Source of the DNA: Albimonas donghaensis | GTDB lineage: Bacteria > Pseudomonadota > Alphaproteobacteria > Rhodobacterales > Rhodobacteraceae | Direction: 5' to 3' | DNA: 64,000 nt | Assembly (NCBI RefSeq): GCF_900106695.1 | Contig: NZ_FNMZ01000008.1 | Coordinates: 1-64,000, forward strand | In this document: piece by piece, positions 41,172 through 50,225 of the stretch | Position numbering within the stretch: position 1 is the stretch's first letter | Layout: each line of letters begins with the position of its first letter | Made by a program: the position numbers and the translations under genes | The notes under the pieces: generated by a model | Databases searched by the model: none | The model's input: only the letters and a program-made list of their open reading frames with translations | Told to the model about the DNA's origin: nothing

Positions 41172-42764
41172 TTACTCCGCCGGGGCGCGGGAGGGGGCGG
41201 GCGCGGGCTCGTCCACCACCGGGTCCCCCCGCTCCCCGGCCCTGTCGCCGAGGACCATCGGATAGATCAGGAAGAACGCCCCGGCGATCAGGTAGCCGCC
41301 CGTCGGCCCCTCCAGCGAGGGAAACTGCAGGCTCGCCCCGTGGATGATCCCCACCGAGGACATCGCCGCCCCGGCCAGCGTGAAGCCTGCGGCGACCTTG
41401 AACCGGCCGTCGATCAGCGAGGCCACGATCGCCCCCCAGATCAGCCCGGTCAGGATCGCCCCCTGGCTCAGCGCCAGATGCCCCGAGTAATGCGCCCCCT
41501 GCTGGAGCAGCGCCGCGGTCAGCGCCGGATCGCCGAGCGAGGGCAGCCCCTCGACCCCCGTCGCCCCCAGCGCGCCGATCAGCGAGCCCCATTTGACGAT
41601 CAGGAAGTCCGAGACATGCGGCAGCATGGCGAACCCGACCGCCGCCATGTGCTCGGGCCGCACCGACTGGGCGGTGTTGGCGACCAGCGACAGCGCCACG
41701 AAGACCAGCACCGGCGCCGCGGCCGCCACCGGCATCAGGTCGCCCAGGAAGGCGAGCAGCCCGAAGATCGCCGCCAGCGGGATCACCACGCCGACCCCGA
41801 TGATATAGCCCGCATGGGCGCCCATCCGCTTGTAGGCCGGGTGGCCGATATAGGCGGTGGTCGGGAAGGGCGAGCCGAAGAGCGCGCCGATCATGGTGCC
41901 GGCGCCGTCGGTCACCTGGCAGAGGGCGACGGGATATTCGTCGCCCGCGGCCTCGGCGCTCTCGACGTTGTTCATGGTCTCGATGAAATTGTAGATCTGC
42001 ACCGGGATCAGCACCAGGAACAGCTCCGGATTGGCCCAGAGATGCTGGATGCCCGCCACCAGGTCCCCGAAATAGGGCATGGGCGGGTAGAAGCCGAGCC
42101 CGTCCGCGCTGATCCTCGACTCGCCCAGGATCATGGCGATGACCACGCCGACCGCCAGCGCCACCAGGCCCGCCGGCATGTCGAAGGGCAGCTTGAACCG
42201 CCCCACCAGCCCCCACAGGATGATGGCGAGCGAGGCGAAGCCGATCAGCGGCTGCTCGAACACTTCGGCCAGCGGCACGGCGCCGATATAGACCAGCGCG
42301 ATCCCGCAGAGCGTGCCGAGCATCCCCGCCCGCGGCGTCACCGCCTTGAGCATCGGGCCGACGATGGCCCCCAGCCCCGCCACGATGCCGCCGATGAAGC
42401 CGGCGCCGATGCCCACCTGCCAGGCCAGCATCGGGTCCGAGGTCGCCCAGTAGATCGGGCCGATGACCCCGAAGAGATAGACGAACATCACCGGGGTGGA
42501 GATGCCGTAGGGCAGCGCGGTGACATCCCGCCCCGCCCTGGCCGCGGCGCGTCTGGCCAGCAGCGTGTAGATCACGATGCCGAAGACGATGGCCACCGCG
42601 GCGCCGGGCAGGATGCGTCCGAAGACGATCTCGGCCGGCATCCCGAACACGAACCGGCAGACGCCCGAAAGCACCAGAAGATTGATCAGGTTGTCGGTGA
42701 ACAGGGCCCAGAAGGCGCTGTAATCGCTCTTCTCGAACAGCTTGTAGCTATAGCTCGGGGTCAA
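41172..42764 (-). CDS. NCS2-type purine/xanthine-uracil permease family protein
   Basis: A 530-residue transporter with 12-14 hydrophobic helices. The NCS2 family layout can be seen: an N-terminal helix with TDNLINLLVLSG, DVTALPYGISTPVMFVY around 90 (the substrate helix half), TPRAGMLGTLCGIALVYIG and the C-half ETMNNVESAEAAGDEYP where NCS2 permeases keep an acidic residue for substrate binding. Members of this branch move purines or related compounds by H+ symport, many being unstudied. It lies 147 bp after a xanthine-dehydrogenase-like operon on the same strand, so it may import the hydroxylase substrate. The tail after 505 is Pro/Ala-rich. Confidence 0.82.
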   Translation of the reverse strand: MTPSYSYKLFEKSDYSAFWALFTDNLINLLVLSGVCRFVFGMPAEIVFGRILPGAAVAIVFGIVIYTLLARRAAARAGRDVTALPYGISTPVMFVYLFGVIGPIYWATSDPMLAWQVGIGAGFIGGIVAGLGAIVGPMLKAVTPRAGMLGTLCGIALVYIGAVPLAEVFEQPLIGFASLAIILWGLVGRFKLPFDMPAGLVALAVGVVIAMILGESRISADGLGFYPPMPYFGDLVAGIQHLWANPELFLVLIPVQIYNFIETMNNVESAEAAGDEYPVALCQVTDGAGTMIGALFGSPFPTTAYIGHPAYKRMGAHAGYIIGVGVVIPLAAIFGLLAFLGDLMPVAAAAPVLVFVALSLVANTAQSVRPEHMAAVGFAMLPHVSDFLIVKWGSLIGALGATGVEGLPSLGDPALTAALLQQGAHYSGHLALSQGAILTGLIWGAIVASLIDGRFKVAAGFTLAGAAMSSVGIIHGASLQFPSLEGPTGGYLIAGAFFLIYPMVLGDRAGERGDPVVDEPAPAPSRAPAE

Positions 42765-42815
42765 GTCGGGTCTCCTCGGTCTTCAGGGGGCGGGGCCGTT
42801 GGCCGGCCTGTCATT

Positions 42816-42875
42816 GTCATGCCTGGCGGGTCGGGGTCATGCCTGGCGGGTCGGGGTCATGCCCGGCGGGTCGGG
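42816..42875 (+). repeat. Three 20-bp tandem units
   Basis: GTCATGCCTGGCGGGTCGGG occurs three times in a row (third copy with one T to C change and shortened end) in the gap between the hydroxylase stop and the permease start. No coding role is seen. Confidence 0.9.
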
Positions 42876-42911
42876 TCGACCGGCGCGCGGCGTTGCGCGC
42901 GCCGGGGAAGC

Positions 42912-45743
42912 TCACTGCGCCGCGACGGCGTCCGCCCCGATCTCCGCCTCCGCCTCCGCCGCCCTCAGCCGCGCGTGCAGCGCATCGGCGAGGAACGGGG
43001 TCGCGGTCAGCCGCAGCCCGGTCGCGTCGCGGATGGCGGAGCCGAGCGCGGCGGCGACGGGGTTGTAGGGGCTCTCGGACATCGACTTGGCGCCGAGCGG
43101 GCCGATGCGGTCATGGGTGTCGGCGAAATGCACCTCCGTCACCGGCAGGTCGCCCATCGCCGGCAGGTGATAGCCGCGGAAGGCGGGATTGGCGACATGG
43201 CCCGCGTCGTCGATCAGCACCCGCTCCCACAGGGCCGCGCCCAGCGCCTGGGCGACCCCGCCCTCGACCTGGCCGCGGCACTGGCGCGGGTTCACCACGA
43301 AGCCCGCATCCGCCGCGTGGACCGAGCGCAGGATCCGGATCTCGCCATGGCGCCGATGCACCGCGACCTCGAACCCCTGCACGTTGAAGGCGACGGAACG
43401 GGGCGTGCCGTCGGAGCGGCCCTCGGCCGCGAGCCCCTCGAAGACGGAAAGCGGCAGGCTGCGCCCCGCCCCGGTCACGCCATCGGGACCGAGCGCGCAG
43501 GCCTCCGGGGCGATCCCCAGCCGGTCCGCCGCGGCCTCGCGCAGGTCCGCGGCCAGCGCCCGGGCGGCGCGCAGGGTGGCGGCGCCGGCGACCACCGTGC
43601 CGGTGGAGCCGAAGGCCCCCGAGTCATGCCCCGACGCGTCGGTATCGGACTGGCGCAGGCGGATGCGGTCGGGCGCGGTCCCCAGCGCCTGCGCCGCCAC
43701 CTGAGCATGGACGGTGGTGGTTCCGTTGCCGAACTCGGCGGTGCCGAAGGCGAGGACATAGTCCCCGTCCTCCACCGCGATCCGGCTTTCGGCGACATGG
43801 CCGCGGGGCGGGATGGTGTCGATCATCCCCACCGCCACGCCCCGGCCGATCAGCCAGTCCGCTCCCAACGTGCCCTTGATAAGGTCGCGGGAGGAGCCCT
43901 CCCCAGACGGCGCCTCCCGCGTGAGCCCGGCCGCGCTGCAAGCGCCGTTGCCGGACCCCTTGCCGGAGACCCGCTCCCCAGCGGGCGCCCCTCCGGCTGT
44001 CTCTTCGGCCACGCCGTCGGCCAGCGCGCGCTCGACGATGTCGAGGCACTGCGCGAGCCCGTAGCTGCCGTATTCCACGTCATGCGGTCCGTCATCCCAG
44101 GACGTCATCGCGTCCCCCGGGACCACCACGTTGCGGCGCCGGAAGGCGATGGGGTCGATGCCCAGCGCGCGCGCCAGCTCGTCCATCGCGCTTTCCACCG
44201 CGAAATTGGTCTGCGACAGCCCGTAGCCCCGGAACGCGCCCGAGGGCAGCTGGTTGGTGTAGACCGCGAAACCGTCCACCCGCTTGTTGGGGCAGCGATA
44301 GAGCGACACCGCCTCCCCCGCCCCGTGGAACAGCACGCCGGGACCATGGTTCCCGTAGGCGCCGGTATTGGAGAGCATCCGCATCTGGATGGCTGTGAGC
44401 GTCCCGTCGGACCTCGCGCCCACCTTCACCGTCACCTTCATCGGGTGACGGGTGGAGGTCAGGGTGAACTGCTCGGCCCTCGTCAGCTCCAGCTTCACCG
44501 CGCGCCCGGTGCGCAGGACGGCGAGGGCCACGATGTCCTCGACCATCATCTCCTGCTTGCCGCCGAAGCCGCCGCCGACCCGCTCGCAGAACACCCGCAC
44601 GCCGTCGCGCGGCAGATCGTAAAGCGCGGCCAGCGCGTCGCGGGTCAGGAACGGGGTCTGCGAGGAGGTGCGCAGGACCAGCCGCCCGGCCTCGTCCCGC
44701 CAGCCGATGCAGCCATGGGTCTCCAGCTGACCATGGCTGACGCGCTGGCTTTCATAGACGCCTTCGTGGATGGCGTCGGCCTCGGCGAAACCGGCGGCGA
44801 CGTCGCCGCAGCCGCCATGCAGCTCCGCCACGATGTTGCGGGCGGGGTCGGCGATGCGCGAGGACGCGGGCTTGTCATGGATCACCGGGGCGCCGGGGGC
44901 CATGGCGGCCTCCGGGTCGAAGACGGCGGGCAGGATCTCGTAATCCACCGCGATCAGGGCGCGGGCGGCCTCGGCGGCGGCCTCGGTCTCGGCCACCACG
45001 GCGGCCACGCGCTGGCCGGCGAAACGGATCACCGGGTCGAGCACGCGGGTGTCGTCCACATCGTCCAGCGGGTTCTCGTGCCGGGCGGTGGAGAAAAGGC
45101 GGTCCGGCGCGTCGGCATGGGTGAGGATCGCGATCACGCCCGGCACGGCGGCGGCGGCGGTCGCGTCGATGGCGCGGATCCAGGCCGAGGCGTGAGGGCT
45201 CTGCAGGATCTTCATATGGGCGAGGTTCTCGATGGCCGCGTCCATGGTGAAACGCGCCCGCCCGGTCACGATCTCCGGTCCGGCGGGGGCGGGGGCGTCG
45301 CGCTCGCAGGTCGGCGCGGGCGCTCCCCGGATCGCGTCGCGAATGGCGCGGTAGCCGGTGCAGCGGCACAGATTGCCCTTGAACAGCCGGTCCGGGTCCG
45401 CCCGCTGGCCCTGGTCGAGCGCGGCGGCGGTCATCACCATCCCCGCGGTGCAGAAACCGCACTGGAAGCCCTGCGCGTCGAGGAAACGCTGCTGGGCGGG
45501 GTGCAGGTCGTCGCCCTCGGCGAGCCCTTCGATGGTGGTGATCTCCCGCCCCTCGGCGCGGGCGGCGGGCATCAGGCAGGAATGCACGGGCTTGCCGTCC
45601 ACATGCACGGTGCAGGCGCCGCAATCGCCGGAATCGCAGCCCTTCTTCACTCCGAACCAGCCCTGGTCGCGCAGGAAGGTGCGCAGGCACTGGCCGGGGC
45701 GCGGGGTCGCCTCGGCGTCGAGACCGTTGACGCGGAAGGTCAT
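42912..45743 (-). CDS. Xanthine-dehydrogenase-family protein, fused [2Fe-2S] and molybdopterin parts
   Basis: A 943-residue fusion. Residues 1-160 are the two-cluster iron-sulfur part (GVKKGCDSGDCGACTVHVDG, FQCGFCTAGMVM, NLCRCTGYRAI). Residues about 175-930 are the molybdopterin part (GGGFGGKQEMMVED, SGAFRGYGLSQ, HDSGAFGSTGT, and GAKSMSESPYNPVAAAL with the catalytic Glu). No FAD domain lies between them; it is encoded by the upstream gene, overlapping by ATGA. The order Fe-S then Mo without FAD differs from animal xanthine dehydrogenase. A low-complexity Gly/Ser/Glu insert (roughly residues 565-610) breaks the Mo part. It should hydroxylate a purine or other heterocycle in the cytoplasm. No signal peptide. 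Substrate unknown. Confidence 0.9.
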   Translation of the reverse strand: MTFRVNGLDAEATPRPGQCLRTFLRDQGWFGVKKGCDSGDCGACTVHVDGKPVHSCLMPAARAEGREITTIEGLAEGDDLHPAQQRFLDAQGFQCGFCTAGMVMTAAALDQGQRADPDRLFKGNLCRCTGYRAIRDAIRGAPAPTCERDAPAPAGPEIVTGRARFTMDAAIENLAHMKILQSPHASAWIRAIDATAAAAVPGVIAILTHADAPDRLFSTARHENPLDDVDDTRVLDPVIRFAGQRVAAVVAETEAAAEAARALIAVDYEILPAVFDPEAAMAPGAPVIHDKPASSRIADPARNIVAELHGGCGDVAAGFAEADAIHEGVYESQRVSHGQLETHGCIGWRDEAGRLVLRTSSQTPFLTRDALAALYDLPRDGVRVFCERVGGGFGGKQEMMVEDIVALAVLRTGRAVKLELTRAEQFTLTSTRHPMKVTVKVGARSDGTLTAIQMRMLSNTGAYGNHGPGVLFHGAGEAVSLYRCPNKRVDGFAVYTNQLPSGAFRGYGLSQTNFAVESAMDELARALGIDPIAFRRRNVVVPGDAMTSWDDGPHDVEYGSYGLAQCLDIVERALADGVAEETAGGAPAGERVSGKGSGNGACSAAGLTREAPSGEGSSRDLIKGTLGADWLIGRGVAVGMIDTIPPRGHVAESRIAVEDGDYVLAFGTAEFGNGTTTVHAQVAAQALGTAPDRIRLRQSDTDASGHDSGAFGSTGTVVAGAATLRAARALAADLREAAADRLGIAPEACALGPDGVTGAGRSLPLSVFEGLAAEGRSDGTPRSVAFNVQGFEVAVHRRHGEIRILRSVHAADAGFVVNPRQCRGQVEGGVAQALGAALWERVLIDDAGHVANPAFRGYHLPAMGDLPVTEVHFADTHDRIGPLGAKSMSESPYNPVAAALGSAIRDATGLRLTATPFLADALHARLRAAEAEAEIGADAVAAQ

Positions 45744-46576
45744 GGGGCGGGCTCCCCCAGCTCGGCCGCGATCTCGGCGGCGAAGTCGAGCGTGACGGCG
45801 CGCCGCCAGGCGGGAGCCCCGTGGAGGTCGTCGAACCAGAGACCGGCGGGGATGGCGGCGTCGAGCGCCGCGGCCGCCCGTTCCGGAGCGGGGAGGGTCG
45901 GGAAGGCGATCCGGACCGGGCGGCGGACGCCCCCGGTGACGGTCAGGTCGAGCCCGCCGCCGGGCGTGAGCGCGCCGATGGCCAGCGCACCGGTCCGCCC
46001 CATCGGTGACAACGAGATCCGCCGGAACGCCGTCCGCCGCCGCAGCCGGTCGGCGGGGATGCGGATGGCGCGCAGCAACTCCCCCCGCGCCAGCGCGTTG
46101 GCGCCGGCGTCGCGCACGAAGTCCAGCGCCGCGACCTCCCGCGTCGCGCCATCGCGCCCGAGGATCCGGCAGGTTCCGTCCAGCGCGGCGGTCAGCGAGA
46201 TCATCGGCCCCGCCGGCAGCGCCAGGCACAGGTTCCCCCCCACCGTCGCCACGTTCCAGATCTTGAAGGAGGCGAGGAAGGCCCGGCAGCATCGCCCGAT
46301 CAGCGGCGCGGCGGCCCAGTCCGCCGGCGTCTCCAGCGCGTCGAGCTCGGCGATGGTGCAGGTGGCGGCGATCTCCAGGCCGTCGGCATCGATCGTCAGC
46401 GGCGTCCAGCCGGCGGCCTCGAGGTCCACCAGGCGGCGCAGGCCCGGTTGCGGTTCGGAGAACAGCCAGGTGCCCCCGGCCAGCCACGCCTCGCCCGCCG
46501 CAAGCCGCCCCGCGCGGGCCGCCGCCGCCGCCTCGCCCCGGGGCCGCTCCAAAGCCTCGACGCCGTTCAGATCCAT
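45740..46576 (-). CDS. FAD-binding subunit of the molybdenum hydroxylase
   Basis: A 278-residue protein of the CoxM/XdhB FAD-binding type (FAD_binding_5 with CO dehydrogenase flavoprotein C-terminal domain). AGGTWLFSEPQPGLRRLVDL at about 32-51 and NVATVGGNLCLALPAGPMI at about 105-123 are the usual FAD-contacting motifs. It takes electrons from the iron-sulfur part of the next gene product and gives them to NAD or oxygen. Stop and next start overlap as ATGA, so a 1:1 product is likely. The start at 46576 is chosen as the family begins with an acidic PxxxxEAL-type lead (MDLNGVEALERP); the frame remains open upstream to 46630. Confidence 0.87.
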   Translation of the reverse strand: MDLNGVEALERPRGEAAAAARAGRLAAGEAWLAGGTWLFSEPQPGLRRLVDLEAAGWTPLTIDADGLEIAATCTIAELDALETPADWAAAPLIGRCCRAFLASFKIWNVATVGGNLCLALPAGPMISLTAALDGTCRILGRDGATREVAALDFVRDAGANALARGELLRAIRIPADRLRRRTAFRRISLSPMGRTGALAIGALTPGGGLDLTVTGGVRRPVRIAFPTLPAPERAAAALDAAIPAGLWFDDLHGAPAWRRAVTLDFAAEIAAELGEPAP

Positions 46577-46728
46577 GCGCGCACGTCTCCGTCCTGCGAA
46601 AGGCCGGAGCCTTCGCCGTATGGTTTTCAACCGCTTGTTGCGTCAGTCAGGGCCTTCGGACAGAAATGCCCGGAGACCGGCGACGAGACCCGCCGCCTTG
46701 AAAAAGACAATAAGCAAGCCTCACGAAT

Positions 46729-46758
46729 TTGAAACATTCAATAAGAGAGCACTATGAT
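46729..46758 (+). promoter_or_regulatory. LysR gene promoter with overlapping dyad
   Basis: TTGAAA (46729-46734), 18 bases, TATGAT (46753-46758) form a good promoter facing the LysR gene. The -35 lies in a perfect dyad TTGAA-ACA-TTCAA (46729-46741). A LysR protein binding there could repress itself and activate the divergent hydroxylase operon. Confidence 0.5.
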
Positions 46759-46805
46759 GCCGAACCCGCAACACCTGCGCCGCCATGTCCCCAGCGAGAG
46801 ACGCC

Positions 46806-47831
46806 ATGCACGATAACGACGCCGACCCGGCGCCCGGCCCCGACATCTCGCCGACGGGTCACGATGATGACGGCCGCCCGCGCAAGTCGCCGCTGTCGCC
46901 GCTGCTGCTGGCGCGGGTGTTCCACCAGCCGGCCCTGATCTATTTCAACGCGGTCGCCGAACATCTGTCGATCCGCGAGGCGGCGCGGCGGCTCAACGTC
47001 TCGTCCTCGGCGGTGTCGCGCCAGATCACCCAGATGGAGGACGCGCTGGGCATCGCCCTGTTCGAACGCGAAACCCGCCGCCTGAAGCTCGCCCCCGCCG
47101 GCGAGATCCTGTTCCGCCACACCACCCGCGTCTCCGCCCCGCTGGAATCCGCGGTGGCGGAGCTGGACATGCTCCGCGGGTTGCGCACCGGGCGCGTGCG
47201 CATCGCCACGATCGAGAGCGTCGGGCTGTCCTTTCTCCCCGGCCTGATCGCGGATTTCGGGCGACGCCACCCGCGCATCCACCTCGACGTCGCGGTGCTG
47301 CCGGGCTCGGAGGTGATCTCGCGCCTCGCGGCGGGGGAGGTGGACGTGGGTTTCGGCTTCATCGCCTCGCCCCCGGCCAAGATCGAGGTGGCGCTGCGCC
47401 GCGACGTGCGCATCGGCGCGCTGATGCGGCCGGACCACCCGCTGGCCGACACGCCCCATCTGACCATCGCCGATTGCATTTCGCATCCGCTGGCGGTGGC
47501 CAAGCCCGAGATCTCCTTCCGCTCGGTGATCGAGCCGTTCCTGGTGCGGGCCGCCCCCGCCCTGCCCCCGATGGTGGAGGCGGACTCGATCCGGATGCTG
47601 GTGGAACTGGCGCGCACCGGCCGCTACGCCTCGGTGATGACCCCGATCGGGGCGCAGGGGGAGATCGCCTCGGGCGCCCTGCGGTTCAGGCGGCTGGAGG
47701 ATGCGGGCCTGCCGACCAACCGCTTCGCGTTGATGGTCGGGGCGGGCGGCGGGCTGCGTTTCGCCCCGGCCGCGTTCTTCGAACACGCCAAGCTTTTCCT
47801 CTCGACCATCGAGCTGCCCGGCGCGGTCTGA
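46806..47831 (+). CDS. LysR-family regulator of the molybdenum hydroxylase operon
   Basis: A 341-residue LysR-type regulator. An unusual 40-residue disordered lead (many Asp, Pro, Gly) comes before the HTH, which is at about 50-110 (FNAVAEHLSIREAARRLNVSSSAVSRQITQMED). The effector domain follows (VRIATIESVGLSFLPGLIADFG to the end). It is divergent from the FAD/Mo hydroxylase genes, 229 bp apart, the usual place for a LysR regulator that activates its neighbour. Two starts are possible: 46785 without ribosome site and 46806 with GCGAGAG; I chose the latter. Confidence 0.87.
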   Translation: MHDNDADPAPGPDISPTGHDDDGRPRKSPLSPLLLARVFHQPALIYFNAVAEHLSIREAARRLNVSSSAVSRQITQMEDALGIALFERETRRLKLAPAGEILFRHTTRVSAPLESAVAELDMLRGLRTGRVRIATIESVGLSFLPGLIADFGRRHPRIHLDVAVLPGSEVISRLAAGEVDVGFGFIASPPAKIEVALRRDVRIGALMRPDHPLADTPHLTIADCISHPLAVAKPEISFRSVIEPFLVRAAPALPPMVEADSIRMLVELARTGRYASVMTPIGAQGEIASGALRFRRLEDAGLPTNRFALMVGAGGGLRFAPAAFFEHAKLFLSTIELPGAV

Positions 47832-47971
47832 GGGGCGGAGCCGCCGTTTTCACGGACGCAGGCAGGGAAAGCCGGCGCGGCGCCGGGTTTCCCGCGGTGA
47901 TGCCGAGGGCCGCCGCCGCGCCACGCCCCGCCGCGTGACCGCGGTCGGCGCCGGCCCGGCGGGGCCCGCGA

Positions 47972-49192
47972 TCAGTCGCGCAGGAAGCCGGCGGCGGAAG
48001 CGGCGATGGCGGCGGCGAGCGCGGGAAGCTCGTCCACCGCCAGCGCCTCGTCCGGGGCGCCGAGATTGCGCGGGGTCAGGCCCATCGCCACCGTGTCGAA
48101 CCCCGCGCGCCGCCACAGCCGCGCGTCGGAGCCGCCGATCCGCCCGTCGAACCAGGCGGCGCCCAGCTCCTCCCACGCCCCCGTCAGGCAGGCCGAGGCG
48201 ACGGCGCTCGTCGACGGGGTCCAGGTCGGCTCATAGCGGCGCACGATCTCCAGCCCCAGCCGATGCGGCGCGAGCAGGCGGCGCGCCTCGGCCTCCACCT
48301 CCGCGCAGGTCAGCCCCACGGGGATGCGCACGTCGCAGGCGGCGCGGGCGGTCTCGGGCACCAGGTTGGCGGAGACCCCGGCCTCGATCCGCCCGAGATT
48401 GACCGTCAGGCGGCGCAGGGTCCGGCGCGGCTCGGCCCCGTCGGCGCCGGGGACCGCCGCGGCGGCGTCCAGCACGCGGGCGGCCTCCTCCGGCTCCCGC
48501 GGGGGCATCGCCTCCAGTCCGCGCAGGGCCCGCAGCCCGTCCAGCAGCCGGTCCGCGGCGTTGTCGCCGGCATGGACATGCGCGCCATGGGCGGCCCGGC
48601 CCTCGGCCGAAAGCTCCAGCCACAGCATCCCCTTTTCGCCGATCCGCACGGCGGAGGCGCCGCCGACATCGGCCACGATCACCCCGTCGCCGCGGGCGCG
48701 GGGCAGGTCGTCGATCATCGCCTGGGTTCCCAGCTCGCCCATCCGCTCCTCGTCCCCGCCGAAGACCAGGGCGATCTCGCCGGCGAAAGGGGTGGCGGCG
48801 ACGGCGCGGGCGGCCTCGATCAGCGCCACCAGCCCACCCTTCATGTCCGCCGAGCCGCGGCCGTAGAGCATCCCGTCCGCGATCTCCCCGCCCAGCGGGT
48901 CGAAGCGCCAGCCGGCGCGGTCGCCGATGGGATAGGTGTCGAGATGCCCGTTCAGCACCAGCCGCCGCCCCGGGCGGGCGCCGCGGATGACGGCGAGCAG
49001 GTTGGCGACCGGGGCGGTGCGTTCGTGGAACGCGATCTCCACCCCCGGCAGGTCGCCCATCATCTCCGCGCAGGCCCGCGCCATGGGAGCGGTGGCCGAG
49101 GGCGGGGTCTGGCTGTCGATGCGCACCAGCGCCTGCGTGGCCTCGGCCATCAGCCCGGCGCGCGCGCGCATTCGGGGGAGAAAGCGGGTCAT
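47972..49192 (-). CDS. M20-family metallopeptidase/deacylase
   Basis: A 406-residue M20 enzyme (ArgE/DapE/carboxypeptidase G2 group). The zinc-site motifs are in order: NGHLDTYPIGD near residue 80, GRGSADMKGGLVAL near 112 (bridging Asp), GGDEERMGELG near 147 with the catalytic Glu, and a His in GRAAHGAHVHAGDN near 200 at the lid domain. M20 enzymes cut N-acyl amino acids or dipeptides in the cytoplasm; the exact substrate cannot be told. It is the last gene of a leftward operon (ATPase, binding protein, permease, ureohydrolase, M20), overlapping the ureohydrolase stop as ATGA. A role downstream of the imported compound is likely. Confidence 0.88.
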   Translation of the reverse strand: MTRFLPRMRARAGLMAEATQALVRIDSQTPPSATAPMARACAEMMGDLPGVEIAFHERTAPVANLLAVIRGARPGRRLVLNGHLDTYPIGDRAGWRFDPLGGEIADGMLYGRGSADMKGGLVALIEAARAVAATPFAGEIALVFGGDEERMGELGTQAMIDDLPRARGDGVIVADVGGASAVRIGEKGMLWLELSAEGRAAHGAHVHAGDNAADRLLDGLRALRGLEAMPPREPEEAARVLDAAAAVPGADGAEPRRTLRRLTVNLGRIEAGVSANLVPETARAACDVRIPVGLTCAEVEAEARRLLAPHRLGLEIVRRYEPTWTPSTSAVASACLTGAWEELGAAWFDGRIGGSDARLWRRAGFDTVAMGLTPRNLGAPDEALAVDELPALAAAIAASAAGFLRD

Positions 49193-50193
49193 GCGTCCGC
49201 CCCCGAAGCACGCCCCGCGGGCGCGTGGGAGAGCGGCGCGCCGTGCATCCGCCGGGCCTCGCGGATCGCCATCAGGATCTCGAACGTGGTAGCGGCGGCG
49301 AGAAAGGCGGTCATGCCGTTCACGTCATGGGGCGGGCTGACGGTGTTGACGTCCGCCGCCACGATGTTCAGGCCCCAGAGCCCGCGGATCAGCGCGAAAC
49401 CTTCCCGCGCGCTGAGCCCGCCCCAGACCGGCGTGCAGACCCCCGGCGCGCAGGACGGGTCGAAGACGTCCATGTCCCAGCTCAGATAGACCGGGCGGTT
49501 CCCCAGCCGGTCCTTCAGCTCGGCGATCACATCCGCCTGCCCGCGCTCCAGAAACTCGGCCAGCGTCAGGGTGTTGTAGCCCAGCGCCCGCGCGTGGTCA
49601 TGGGCGCCCGCGCAGATGGTCGTGCCCCGCAGGCCGAGATGCCAGGACAGGCCCGGCACGGTCCGCTGCTCCTGCGCCGCATGGGTGAACTGGGTCGAGG
49701 GGTCGATGGGATGCGCCGGGTTCACCGGATAGGCGTCGGTATGGCTGTCGACATGCAGCACCGCGATGCCCGGATGCACCCGGCTGACCCCGCGCAGCAG
49801 CGGCAGCGAAATCGAGCCGTCGCCGCCGAAGCCCACCGGCGCCGTTCCCTGCCGGGTCAGGCGAAAGACGGCTTCCTCGATGGCGGCGAAGCTTTCCTCG
49901 ATGCGCGAGGGGGTGCAGATCACGTCGCCCGCGTCGATCACCCCCATCTCGGCGATCACGTCGAGATCGGCGCGCTCGCTGTCATAGCGGCGCACGAGAC
50001 CGGATTGCGCGCGGATCGCCTCCGGACCCTGCCGCGACCCGATGCGGAAGGCGTGGATCCCGCAGTCGAAGGGACAGCCCAGGATCGCCGCCTGCGCGCG
50101 GGAGGCGTCCTGCGAAAAGGGCGCGGACATGAAGGTCTGCGGGCCGCGCAGCAGCGCCGCGTCGGGAAGCTCGGCGAGGGACATGGAGGGCAT
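49189..50193 (-). CDS. Ureohydrolase (arginase/agmatinase) family protein lacking one metal His
   Basis: A protein of about 334 residues with the ureohydrolase fold. The metal motifs read VGFGGDGSISLPLL (near 125), LHVDSHTDAYP (near 147) and YLSWDMDVFDPSCAPG (near 232). The second and third agree with the family (DxHxD and DxD). The first should be GGDHS; here the His ligand of one Mn is Gly (codon GGC). The activity may be changed, with another metal or substrate, or lost. N-terminal GCPFDCGIHAFRIGSRQGPEAIR is typical for agmatinase-like members. Two starts, 50193 and 50184, neither with a clear ribosome site. It stands between an amino-acid type ABC transporter and an M20 peptidase, so a guanidino or amide compound is the probable substrate. 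Confidence 0.83.
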   Translation of the reverse strand: MPSMSLAELPDAALLRGPQTFMSAPFSQDASRAQAAILGCPFDCGIHAFRIGSRQGPEAIRAQSGLVRRYDSERADLDVIAEMGVIDAGDVICTPSRIEESFAAIEEAVFRLTRQGTAPVGFGGDGSISLPLLRGVSRVHPGIAVLHVDSHTDAYPVNPAHPIDPSTQFTHAAQEQRTVPGLSWHLGLRGTTICAGAHDHARALGYNTLTLAEFLERGQADVIAELKDRLGNRPVYLSWDMDVFDPSCAPGVCTPVWGGLSAREGFALIRGLWGLNIVAADVNTVSPPHDVNGMTAFLAAATTFEILMAIREARRMHGAPLSHAPAGRASGADA

Positions 50194-50225
50194 CCGGCAG
50201 GGGAAGACAGGGGGACGGGCGGGGC

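Noticed and set aside
41340-46757. An 1805-codon plus-strand frame over the permease and hydroxylase genes
   Set aside because: Same antisense effect; composition is His/Gln/Arg-rich and the minus-strand genes have full family motifs.
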